Shown: positions 19,310 to 27,365 of the stretch, piece after piece
Layout of the letters: each line of letters opens with the position of its first letter
How positions within the stretch are numbered: position 1 is the stretch's first letter
NCBI RefSeq assembly: GCF_002207865.1
Contig: NZ_BDQM01000039.1
Span: 1-35,256 of the forward strand
Length of the DNA: 35,256 nucleotides
Direction: 5' to 3'
Source: Colwellia marinimaniae
GTDB lineage: Bacteria; Pseudomonadota; Gammaproteobacteria; Enterobacterales; Alteromonadaceae
Position numbers and translations under genes: made by a program
The notes under the pieces: model-generated
What the model saw: the letters and a program-made list of their open reading frames with translations, nothing else
Told to the model about the DNA's origin: nothing
The model's database searches: none

Positions 19310-20044
19310 TTAAAAATGTTCCTTATTTTCTAGTTGTTGACGCATAGCTGCTACTTGAATAACACCAGGTAAGGTTACTCTAAAAGCAGGGCCACTCAGT
19401 GCCGGCACAGTTAATAAACCGGTAATCACCCAACCTATAGGCCCAGCAAACACACCTATCGTCTTAGCTAAACCTGCGTTAGCAGCAAGTTGTAAGCCCT
19501 TACCCATAATCATTTTAGCGATGGAATTAGCGACAATCAAAGCAACCTGATAACTGGCAAAACCGCCCAAATTTATAGCTGCAATAATTGCAGCCATTGC
19601 TGCTGGCCCTGCTAATTTCGCATCAATTTTTAGTGCTGAAGCTAACTCTGCTTTTTGTGTATCTGTCATATCTTGCCAAGAAGTTTCAATTAATTTGGCA
19701 AACATCGCTTGCTCTATCTCTATGGTTGCGGCATCAAAGTTGGTTTTAACCTTCATGCGCTTACACACATCGATAAGTATTTCTCGATAACTAACACCTG
19801 TTCTGCGGACAAAATTAACTAAGGTATCGCCACCATAATGTTGCAATTCAGCTGCTATCGTTTGCCATATTTGGCTATAATTTCCTTTTGCCTCGATAAA
19901 TGATTTATTACCCGTTAATGACTCGGTATTGCGTTTCTTGCCATCTGTATCAAAAATCAATGACTGAACCAAAACTTCTAACATTTCGTTGTCTGCATAA
20001 TGCAAAAAGGCTAAATCTATATCTTCTTTATATTTATGTGACAC
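19310..20044 (-). CDS. YaaW / UPF0174 family protein
   Basis: A 244-residue homologue of E. coli YaaW (about 237 residues), a family without an established biochemical role. Shared features that I recall: a short DUF3944-like start with DLAFLHYADNEMLEVL, then IWQTIAAELQHYGGDT (about 58-73), YREILIDVCKRMKVK (about 86-100), an Ala/Gly-rich hydrophobic segment (about 145-230, GPAAMAAIIAAINLGG and AGPIGWVITGLL), and a C-terminus SGPAFRVTLPGVIQVA. The hydrophobic part suggests membrane association. It sits 80 bases after the R-hydrolase fusion and is coupled to the next gene. YaaW with a DUF726-type hydrolase and a membrane partner looks like a functional module, by inference. Confidence 0.85.
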   Translation of the reverse strand: MSHKYKEDIDLAFLHYADNEMLEVLVQSLIFDTDGKKRNTESLTGNKSFIEAKGNYSQIWQTIAAELQHYGGDTLVNFVRRTGVSYREILIDVCKRMKVKTNFDAATIEIEQAMFAKLIETSWQDMTDTQKAELASALKIDAKLAGPAAMAAIIAAINLGGFASYQVALIVANSIAKMIMGKGLQLAANAGLAKTIGVFAGPIGWVITGLLTVPALSGPAFRVTLPGVIQVAAMRQQLENKEHF

Positions 20045-20124
20045 TAAACATTCCTTATTATTTTTAATATTTGTCTTTTTAATGTGGTAATCAATTTATC
20101 TCACTTGCCTACATACTTAATAAC

Positions 20125-23100
20125 TTAAACCAAGGCAAGTGACTTTAGTGCTACTTGGTCATATTGAGACAGTTCTTGCTTTAAAAAAGCACCTACTTTT
20201 TTGTTCTTAAAATATTGATGACCCTTTGCGTATTTTGAGACATCTATGTTGACTAAATTTAGGCAAGCCTCTTCATCCAAAGGGCTTAAACCAATGGGTT
20301 TATGGTCAAATAAGCAACCTGCTCTATAGCCATATTTAAGCGTGCTATCTTTTTGGCTCATACAGTTTATAAATTTAGTATCGCTGTGTGTTGAAAATAT
20401 ATCAGCCCACACTTCCGGCTCTGAAGATACTGCGCCTGCTAGTAGATAAACAGCTTTAACATGGGGTGCGTCTAACTCGGCCAAAGTATGGTGCACAACT
20501 CGAGCGCCTAATGAGTGGCCCATTAAAATACAATCATGTAATTCAGGTGTGCCTTCAATGGCAGCAGCTAACTCAATGCCAACTTCACGTGATTCATGAA
20601 AGGCATTTTTCCAATGGCCTGCAGTTTTATTTACCGCCATAACCACAGCACCACCTAATATAGCTTTGATATTCCCTGTTTTAGCAAGCTGTAATAATTT
20701 ATCGTTGTTATCAACTAAGCCTTCGTCCATAGCCAAATCAGCCAGATTACCCGCATTCCATTTAGCATGAATTACTTGATTATCTGGGTACAGTTCATCA
20801 ATAAAGGCTAACCAATCACTAACATCTTTACTGCCTTTAGATAAAAAGCCGTTAATGTCGGTAAAGATGGGTTCGTTACGCAATTCATTGATTTGTTTTT
20901 TCAAGTGCTCAAGGTTGGCGACCAACTTAGGTAATTGAGTAAATATTTCCGCGCATTGTTTTGGCCCTTTGTTTTTCAGGGTTTGCGCCAAACTGGCAAA
21001 GTCACAACCAGCACTGTGGCTTAATGTTTCATCAAGGCGTTTAATGGCTTGCTCTATCTCGACTGACTTTTCACGGTTAAACAAACCGTGACTAACAATG
21101 CGTTGTACTTTGGCAACGAGTTGTTCATGGCTATGCTCAGCAAAACAGCGACCGTCGGCTTCAAAGGTTTTATAGGTTTGTGAGTCGGTTATTTCATTAA
21201 CTAAGGTGCCTAGTTCAACTTTAGGCCTCACCACCACCGGCTTCATGGTATCTACTGCTTCAAGGCTACTGTATAGGTCAACCGCATCATATATTTTAAA
21301 GCTGGTTTTACCCACTTCTGGGCATAACCTAGTTGCCCGGCCTTTCATTTGTTCATACAAGATACGGCTTTTAACTTTACGAATAAAAACCAAATTACAA
21401 ATGCTGGGAATGTCGACCCCAGTGGTGAGTAAGTCAACGGTGATAACAATATTAGGCAAACGCTCTTTTTTGAAACGGGTGATCAAGCTTTGTATTTTTT
21501 TCGGATCTTTATCACTTGTACCGGTAATTTTAATAATCGCGTCATGTTCAAGGTTAGGGTATTGCTCTTTAAAGGCTGCTTGCAGCGCCAATACCATCAT
21601 ATCGGCATGGATATTATTGACACAAAAAATTAAGGTTTTTTGACTGCCACTAGGATTTAACTCAGTTGCTAACGCCTCTGCCACTACCCTGTTAAAGCTG
21701 GGCACGATAATATCGCGGTTAAAGTTGGCCACTTCAAAGTCTAGTTCGTCTTCTAGGGTGTCTTCAATTAATTCGCCCTGATTGGTTAAGCGCGTTACTT
21801 CGGTACCGGCACTTAAGTAAATGCCGTCTTGCAGTAATTTAGTGACAATTTTAATCGGTGGCTCTTGGTCGGTTAAATAGCCGTCGATCACCGCTTTGCG
21901 GTAACTATAACGATATACCGGCAAGCCAAAGATGTCGGTGGTGTGTAATGCTGGTGTGGCGGTAAGGCCAATTTTTACCGCGTCAAAATGATCGAGTATC
22001 CGGCGGTATGATGAAACATAGTCAAGCTGGTTACGAAACTCCATTTCGCCTTCGGTTTGCTCTTTATCGAGAATATAACCACGGTGAGCCTCATCAACTA
22101 TGATGCAGTCGTAACGTTCTACCGGCATAAACTCATCACTTTGCAGGGTGCGTTTTACTAACGCTTGCACGGTAGCAACATGAATTTTAGTGGCGTCTGA
22201 TGGAAATTTATCGGTTAAGCCTTTAATACTAAAAATGGTATTAAAAGGGACGTCGTTGATACGGGTATCATCAAAGGCATTAAGAGCTTGTTCACCTAAA
22301 GTGCGGCGATCAACTAAAAACAAAATGCGGTTAAAGCGGCGCGATTGGATCAAGCGATACATTAAGGCAATGGCGGTACGGGTTTTACCGGTACCGGTGG
22401 CCATGGCCAGTAAAATATTTTGTTGCCCTTGCTTAATCGCTTGTTCGGTGGCGGTTACCGCTTCTTCTTGAAAATACCATAAACTTAGATCGGTGGGTTT
22501 GTTATTGTCTAACCATTGATGCGCGGCCTCTTTGTTGCTGGCTAACTTAGCTTGCAGCTCGTCTGGGGTATGCCATGCCGGTAAAGCCTTCGGCTGATTA
22601 GAGATTTTTCGTACATCTCGATACCAGATGCCGCTTTTGGTCAGTAATTGACGACGGTAATCTCGACCATTAGCCGAGAATACAAAAGGAATTTTATAGC
22701 TACGGGAATTAAGCTTAGCTGATTCAGGCCAGGTAATGAGATAAGCCGCCATGACTTCATTGACTTTATTTTGCAACTTTACATCGTTTGCCGCGTGCAA
22801 TAATAGTTCATCACGTAGATGAGCATGGTCAAAGTAAATGCTGTAACGGTGTGCTTCACTGAGTTTACCGCAAACATCAATATTGATTTTTTTGGCTTCT
22901 ACTACACCAATCGCCTTTAAACCGACAAATAATACGTAATCGGCAAAACCTGTGTTACCGGTTTCATCGACTGCGGTTGGCCATTCGGCAATGGCTAAGT
23001 TTTTGCCTATTTGTGGACGTGTGCCATTAGCATAAGTTAAGGCGGTAGTGTCTGCCGCCCATCCCGCAGCCCGCAGTTGTTGGTCGATAATAAAGCGGGT

Positions 23101-23844
23101 TTCTTTTTCTGATAAGTCTAAACGGCGCGCAGCAGCCCGTTGGGTGATTTCTTGTTTATAGGCTTTACGTTCACCTTCTGTTTTCTTGGCCAGTTCTTCA
23201 TCTTTTTGCTGTAATTGTGCTTCAAGGGCGGCAACACGCGCTTGAGTTTGCGCCTCAGTTTCTTCTTGTTTACCTTCTAAAATAGCAATATAACCATTGA
23301 GTGCGGTTAATTTGTTTTTACTTGCTTCAAGCTCACTATTAGATTGGTCTTTGACACTTTGCGCCTGCTGTAAGGCTTGTGACAACTCTTCTTTAAGCTC
23401 AGTAACTTGGCTCTGGTATTGCTGTGCTTGTTGACCATCGGGCAATTTAAAAATTGGCGCGGCAAAGTCGAGATCTTTGTTCACTAAACGGTAGTACCAA
23501 ATACTTAACCGGAACGCTAACCGTAATGCCATTTCGGCATCGTCTAAATCGTTATGGTAATCGTGTACCGCTTGGTTACCTACTTTGCGCAGCAGGTGAA
23601 AGACATTGATAATTGAATCGTCAACCCAGGAGATTTTTGCCAGTTCTCGTACTAATTCAAGTTGCGTTGCCGGGATTTCAATATCGAGTAATTTGGCAAT
23701 ATGTTTAGCCGAGGCTTCACCAAACATGCGCAATTTAATCAGTGTGGTATTTGGATCGTCGGGAAAATTATTTTCTGCCGCCAAAGCAATACGGTAAAGG
23801 ATGTCATTAACACCCTTTAAAAATTCAAAATTTGATTGTTTCAT
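20125..23844 (-). CDS. type I restriction R-like helicase-nuclease fused to a DUF726-like alpha/beta hydrolase
   Basis: A 1239-residue chimera. Residues 1-130 are a DUF4145-type N-terminal domain (FEFLKGVNDILYRIA, then RKVGNQAVHDYH). About 165-260 is a Gln/Glu-rich coiled coil. About 285-330 is the HSDR_N nuclease (FADYVLF...GVVEAKK, D...ExK). The SF2 motor follows: Walker A MATGTGKTRTA near 480, DEAH in IIVDEAHRGY near 580, TATP near 615, and helicase C with motif VI QMKGRATRLCP near 815. The expected EcoEI-type C-terminal S/M-contact domain is missing. Instead, from about 993, INGFLSKGSKDVSDWL begins an alpha/beta hydrolase with nucleophile elbow GHSLGA (about 1110) and AGAVSSEPEVW and KGHQYF as likely acid and base regions. 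I chose ATG 23844 because GGAAAT precedes it and a sigma54 promoter lies just upstream; an upstream start at 23943 would run through that promoter. No hsdM or hsdS is in the window. Confidence 0.88.
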   Translation of the reverse strand: MKQSNFEFLKGVNDILYRIALAAENNFPDDPNTTLIKLRMFGEASAKHIAKLLDIEIPATQLELVRELAKISWVDDSIINVFHLLRKVGNQAVHDYHNDLDDAEMALRLAFRLSIWYYRLVNKDLDFAAPIFKLPDGQQAQQYQSQVTELKEELSQALQQAQSVKDQSNSELEASKNKLTALNGYIAILEGKQEETEAQTQARVAALEAQLQQKDEELAKKTEGERKAYKQEITQRAAARRLDLSEKETRFIIDQQLRAAGWAADTTALTYANGTRPQIGKNLAIAEWPTAVDETGNTGFADYVLFVGLKAIGVVEAKKINIDVCGKLSEAHRYSIYFDHAHLRDELLLHAANDVKLQNKVNEVMAAYLITWPESAKLNSRSYKIPFVFSANGRDYRRQLLTKSGIWYRDVRKISNQPKALPAWHTPDELQAKLASNKEAAHQWLDNNKPTDLSLWYFQEEAVTATEQAIKQGQQNILLAMATGTGKTRTAIALMYRLIQSRRFNRILFLVDRRTLGEQALNAFDDTRINDVPFNTIFSIKGLTDKFPSDATKIHVATVQALVKRTLQSDEFMPVERYDCIIVDEAHRGYILDKEQTEGEMEFRNQLDYVSSYRRILDHFDAVKIGLTATPALHTTDIFGLPVYRYSYRKAVIDGYLTDQEPPIKIVTKLLQDGIYLSAGTEVTRLTNQGELIEDTLEDELDFEVANFNRDIIVPSFNRVVAEALATELNPSGSQKTLIFCVNNIHADMMVLALQAAFKEQYPNLEHDAIIKITGTSDKDPKKIQSLITRFKKERLPNIVITVDLLTTGVDIPSICNLVFIRKVKSRILYEQMKGRATRLCPEVGKTSFKIYDAVDLYSSLEAVDTMKPVVVRPKVELGTLVNEITDSQTYKTFEADGRCFAEHSHEQLVAKVQRIVSHGLFNREKSVEIEQAIKRLDETLSHSAGCDFASLAQTLKNKGPKQCAEIFTQLPKLVANLEHLKKQINELRNEPIFTDINGFLSKGSKDVSDWLAFIDELYPDNQVIHAKWNAGNLADLAMDEGLVDNNDKLLQLAKTGNIKAILGGAVVMAVNKTAGHWKNAFHESREVGIELAAAIEGTPELHDCILMGHSLGARVVHHTLAELDAPHVKAVYLLAGAVSSEPEVWADIFSTHSDTKFINCMSQKDSTLKYGYRAGCLFDHKPIGLSPLDEEACLNLVNIDVSKYAKGHQYFKNKKVGAFLKQELSQYDQVALKSLALV

Positions 23845-23873
23845 GTTTATTTCCATTTTCATGCTACAGACCT

Positions 23874-23892
23874 TGGCAAGATAGCTGCCAAA
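23874..23892 (-). promoter_or_regulatory. sigma54 (-24/-12) promoter of the R-hydrolase gene
   Basis: On the minus strand TTGGCAGCTATCTTGCCA has the diagnostic GG at -24 and GC at -12 separated by exactly ten bases, matching YTGGCACGrNNNTTGCW at most positions. Transcription should start near 23864, giving a leader of about 20 bases that just fits the GGAAAT ribosome site before ATG 23844. It lies about 30 bases after the stop codon of a sigma54 activator gene. The motif also reads as an inverted repeat (TTGGCA-N7-TGCCAA), so a palindromic operator is the alternative. Confidence 0.8.
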
Positions 23893-23921
23893 TCCCTCTA
23901 GGGCCTTTAACGAGTCAATTA

Positions 23922-25406
23922 TTACGAACTTTCTTTTAACCAATTACTCAATGTTTGATGATTATTTAAACATAACATTTTAGCGGCTTTGGTTTTGCTA
24001 TCTAAACATGATTTTAATGCCGCCTCAATATAATTTCGTTTAATAGAATCAATATGTTGCGGTAGATCAAAATATTCTTCTGCGCTTAAAACGACTGGGG
24101 GTTGCGAGGCTTTATTTTCATGGCTGATTAAAGCAGCTTTAATATCTTCAGCCTGTAAGATTTTGTTATCAGAAAACAAGACTGCACGGCTTAGGGTATT
24201 CCATAATTCACGAATATTCCCTGGCCACGTTTGTTGTTTGATAAAATTAATTCCGTCTTGGGAAATTTCTTTACTTTCAAAGTCTGGGTGCTTGCTTACT
24301 TGTTGGTTCACTTGCATTAATACCGATTGGGTAAGCGATTCAATGTCTGCACTGCGTTGTCGTAACGCCGGTATTTTCAAAACGCCGACCGCTAAACGAT
24401 AAAAGAGATCTTCTCGAAAGGTGCCATTTAACACCATTTGTTGCAAGTTCTGATGAGTAGCGGCAATAACTCGTACATCAACCTTGCGGCTATTAGTATC
24501 ACCTACTCGTGTTATTTCACCCTCCTGCAAAGCTCTCAGTAATTTCACCTGTATTGAGGCGCTAAGTTCCCCTACTTCATCTGAAAATAAAGTGCCGCCA
24601 CTGGCTTGTTCAAATAATCCTTGGTGATCTTTGTCGGCGCCAGTAAAGGAGCCCTTAACATGACCAAATAATATAGAATCGGATAAAGACTCGGGCAATG
24701 CACCACAGTTGACTGCTTTAAAGGGGTTGTCAGAGCGCATACCCGCATGATGGATCGCTTGTGACAGCATTTCTTTACCTGTGCCTGTTTCACCTAATAC
24801 TAGCGTGGGTAAATCAGAGTTAGCCAGTTTTTTAGCCTTGGTCACTAGGTCTTTCATTTCGGGAGAATTAGCCACCATAGCGACAAAAGCATTTTCAACT
24901 TTTGGTGACCGGGCATGGCTGTTAACAATTCGTGCGGCGGCCACTTTTTTATAGGTTGCACTAAAGTCTATCGGTAAGGTGGTTAGCTCAACTTTGTTTT
25001 CTTTGGAAGATTGGAAAAACTTACAGTTATATACCCCTTCTCCTAACAACACAGAAACCGCTGTCATGGTGGGCGTGCCTGAAGTTAAGTTGATATAAAC
25101 CTGATTATCATGGGTAGTCACTTGCTCTAACCATTTATTGGTGACCTTGGTGATGCTGTTATAGTCTATGGGTGAAGAGATTTGTGCTCTTTCGATAACG
25201 ACTTTGGTGTTTCTTCCGGCAACGGCTAATTTTTTTTCTAACCAGCTTTGCTATGTTGGCCATTGGTCTTGCCAACTATTGGCTAAAATAATCACTTGCT
25301 CAAATTTAACAGCGCCAATAATAGCGATACTTGCTATAGCGGCGAACTGATCGGCTTCCATTTGCTTTATATCTGAGTGGCCTAGCCAGGTAAGTAATAT
25401 GTTCAT
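23922..25406 (-). pseudogene. RtcR-like CARF-sigma54 transcriptional activator, interrupted by an in-frame TAG
   Basis: From ATG 25406 the frame reads 494 residues except for one TAG at 25251-25253 (codon 52). Residues 1-150 form a CARF-like sensor: MNILLTWLGHSDIK, a strand ending VIILANSW, then after the stop VVIERAQISSP and the ligand-loop-like INLTSGTPTM. The AAA+ domain has Walker A GETGTGKE (about 204), the sigma54-contact loop GSFTGA (GAFTGA variant, about 252) and FREDLFYRLAVGV. A Fis-like helix-turn-helix (TKAAKMLCLNNHQTLSNWL) ends the protein. The layout is that of RtcR, but no rtcA or rtcB is present. The target is probably the sigma54 promoter 30 bases downstream. Without suppression, only a product from ATG 25121 (399 residues, lacking most of the CARF domain) could be made; loss of the sensor might leave it constitutive or dead. 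Confidence 0.85.
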
Positions 25407-25450
25407 GTGTTATTTGTTATTTGTAGAGACTAAAGTTATGTAGCTAATTT

Positions 25451-25690
25451 TCATTTTCTCGTTTTACTGCCAATACTATTTAAATTTATACGTTTAATTT
25501 TTATAGAGGGAGCAACTTTATTATTGCTTGATTCCAATTTTTTAAGATAACTTACTACTGAATTAAAAAGCTCTTTCGCATCTTTGGTCTGGTTCCTATC
25601 TTGTTGTGTGATGCTTCGGTGCCAAAGCTCATTTTTCATCGACGCTAATGCATTTTTATTTTCGCTAATCGTTTTAACGATTTTGATCAA
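25451..25690 (-). CDS. small hypothetical protein
   Basis: A 79-residue, Lys/Asn/Ser-rich basic protein with a helical middle (ELFNSVVSYLKKLES). I do not recognise it. It ends 44 bases before the CARF-activator start on the same strand. It has no convincing ribosome site and may be spurious; its position and strand are the main support. Confidence 0.35.
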   Translation of the reverse strand: MIKIVKTISENKNALASMKNELWHRSITQQDRNQTKDAKELFNSVVSYLKKLESSNNKVAPSIKIKRINLNSIGSKTRK

Positions 25691-25803
25691 ATATCAAACA
25701 GGACAACAATTCTATATATTTAACACCAGCTGATGAATACAACCATACTAAGGCTCCAAAATTAACTATAACGATCAGACTTCTACTACCTTGGCCGGTC
25801 AAG

Positions 25804-26055
25804 CTAATTGTCGCCTAATACAATAATTTCTTTTTCGGCTTCATTACAAACATTATCAAAACAAACCTGTAACGCTGAGGATAACTCCTGTTATTTTTGA
25901 AGCATTCGCAATAACGAACCAATTCTTGATAAGGCGCCAATTGATTTGTCGCCTTCAAAATTCAGATACTCAACCAACATCGATGAATGTAATTTCAGCG
26001 TATGATTAATCGTTTTTACCGTAATAGGACGTTGCGCCTGTGTTTCATTAGCCAT
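25804..26055 (-). pseudogene. small hypothetical gene split by an in-frame TAA
   Basis: From ATG 26055 a frame reads MANETQAQRPITVK and on to residue 54, where a TAA occurs at 25891-25893. The same frame then continues as QELSSALQVCFDNVC and so on for 28 more residues to a TAG at 25804. The two parts read like one 83-codon helical protein broken by a single nonsense codon. Alternatively the first 54 residues are the whole gene. It starts 16 bases downstream of the stop of the MobI-like gene, so the two may be cotranscribed. Function unknown. Confidence 0.4.
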
Positions 26056-26070
26056 GTATAAATACCTCAG

Positions 26071-26580
26071 TTAACTTGATTGTGTTTTCTTAAAATAGCC
26101 CCTTAAACTCTTCAGAGTTTCGTTATTAATATCCAACAATTCCCGGACCTGCTGGAACTTTAATTCAGCATCCCATACCGCCTGCCACTCCCAACTCTGA
26201 CATATATTGGCAAGCTGAGTTTTCGTGTACCCCCTCCTTTGGGTCGGCGCAATATATGTTGCATACGACCTTTTGGGTGAGCCCGGAGATCCAAATGCAA
26301 TCCTAGGTCTCTTCTCCCAAAATATTATCACTTTCCCTTTATCCGTCCTTATCCTAGGTGTAATACGACCAGTCTTTTTTGTTTGATCACCTTGAGATAT
26401 TGCGGTGAGTATTTCCCTGTTCACCACCTTCCACCAGTCCCAATAGGTTTGTTTGATTTCCTCAGCCTTACTGATTAGCGCTTCTCTTGCGACATATGCT
26501 GCTTGGTTAAGGTCATTCGCGATCAGTTCGACATCTGTCATATCAACCGCTGACACGGCATCAACAGCACTAACTTTCAC
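26071..26580 (-). CDS. MobI-like conjugative mobilisation protein
   Basis: A 169-residue soluble protein. The pattern YWDWWKVVN (about 46-54), PRIRTDKGKVIIFWE (about 75-89), a basic loop ending YATYI, and a C-terminal helix with WEWQAVWDAELKFQQVREL resembles MobI of SXT/R391 elements and IncA/C plasmids. MobI is needed for transfer and acts at an oriT lying next to its gene. The match is from memory of the family's Trp/Arg pattern and is moderate. The gene faces away from a 700-base non-coding stretch where an oriT would be expected. No relaxase or other transfer gene is in the window, so it is probably a remnant of an integrated element. It could instead be an unrelated phage or plasmid protein. 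Confidence 0.5.
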   Translation of the reverse strand: MKVSAVDAVSAVDMTDVELIANDLNQAAYVAREALISKAEEIKQTYWDWWKVVNREILTAISQGDQTKKTGRITPRIRTDKGKVIIFWEKRPRIAFGSPGSPKRSYATYIAPTQRRGYTKTQLANICQSWEWQAVWDAELKFQQVRELLDINNETLKSLRGYFKKTQSS

Positions 26581-27300
26581 ATTAATCTCCCGATTATTGG
26601 TTTTATCTAATATATCAGTTGCCCAGATAAGCCATTACCCAATAAGCGTTGAGTTTTAGCACTCTTAGTAACTATCGAAGCCGGTAAGTGGGCTTTTAAC
26701 TGCAACAAACCCAAGAAATTAATGAATAACGCTCTGTCTTAACGAACACTAAACCTAACTAAAGACGAATATCTCTATGTACAAGAGTTCCGAACCAGTA
26801 CTGAATTAGGGAATTCAAATGGACTTTGGTGTCCCTGCAGTTCTACAGCGGTTTAGTGCCGCAGCAAAACAAAATCAATTAGAGGATCCTTCGGCCTGTT
26901 TAAAGTTTTTATTACCGGCGGGATAATCTACGGACTGATGGTGAGGCACCCACGCGAATGGTAAGGCATGGATCTCGACCGCTACTGACTTAAAAGGAAA
27001 AAAGTGCTTAGTAATATGTGACTCAGGTAATGGTTTTATATCCACGTCGTATGATTAGTTAAAGTTAAGACGTAAGCCTATCAAAGGAACCCCCCAAGCG
27101 AATGTAAAGGATACGACTAACAACGCCAAGTTAAAGGCAAGCAGACACATTGATAAAGGCCAAATGCAAGGAGACTACACTTAGATATAAACTGTCTTAT
27201 CCAAGAGTATCGAAATAAAAAACGATTCCGCCACTACGGTAAGTTCAACATGAACTACAAGAATATACCCCGCACCGCTTTTAAGTATAGGGTTCTCCCT
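26581..27300. other. non-coding stretch upstream of the MobI-like gene (possible oriT region)
   Basis: About 720 bases broken by stops in all frames, with composition unlike the flanking genes. Two imperfect copies of a ~26-base motif occur at 26945-26970 and 27086-27114; both contain GCGAATG followed by TAAGG/TAAAGG and are preceded by a C-rich run. Nothing here codes for a recognisable protein. Its position beside a mobI-like gene suggests an origin of transfer; a decayed structured RNA, such as a group II intron fragment, is the other idea. Neither is proven. Confidence 0.35.
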
Positions 27301-27365
27301 AAGGGTTGGTTGTAGGGCAAACATTCCCATGGCCTATTATAGGGAGGCAGAAGTTGGCCTTTCTC

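Noticed and set aside
20045..20124. Separate promoter or terminator between the R-hydrolase gene and yaaW
   Set aside because: The 80-base gap shows neither a hairpin with a T-run nor a convincing promoter motif.
23845..23943. Longer start (23943) for the R-hydrolase protein
   Set aside because: It would place the sigma54 promoter and the ribosome site inside the coding region and overlap the activator gene.
26581..27300. Group II intron fragment
   Set aside because: The GCGAATG...TAAGG motifs gave this impression, but I cannot find a domain V hairpin or any reverse-transcriptase frame.
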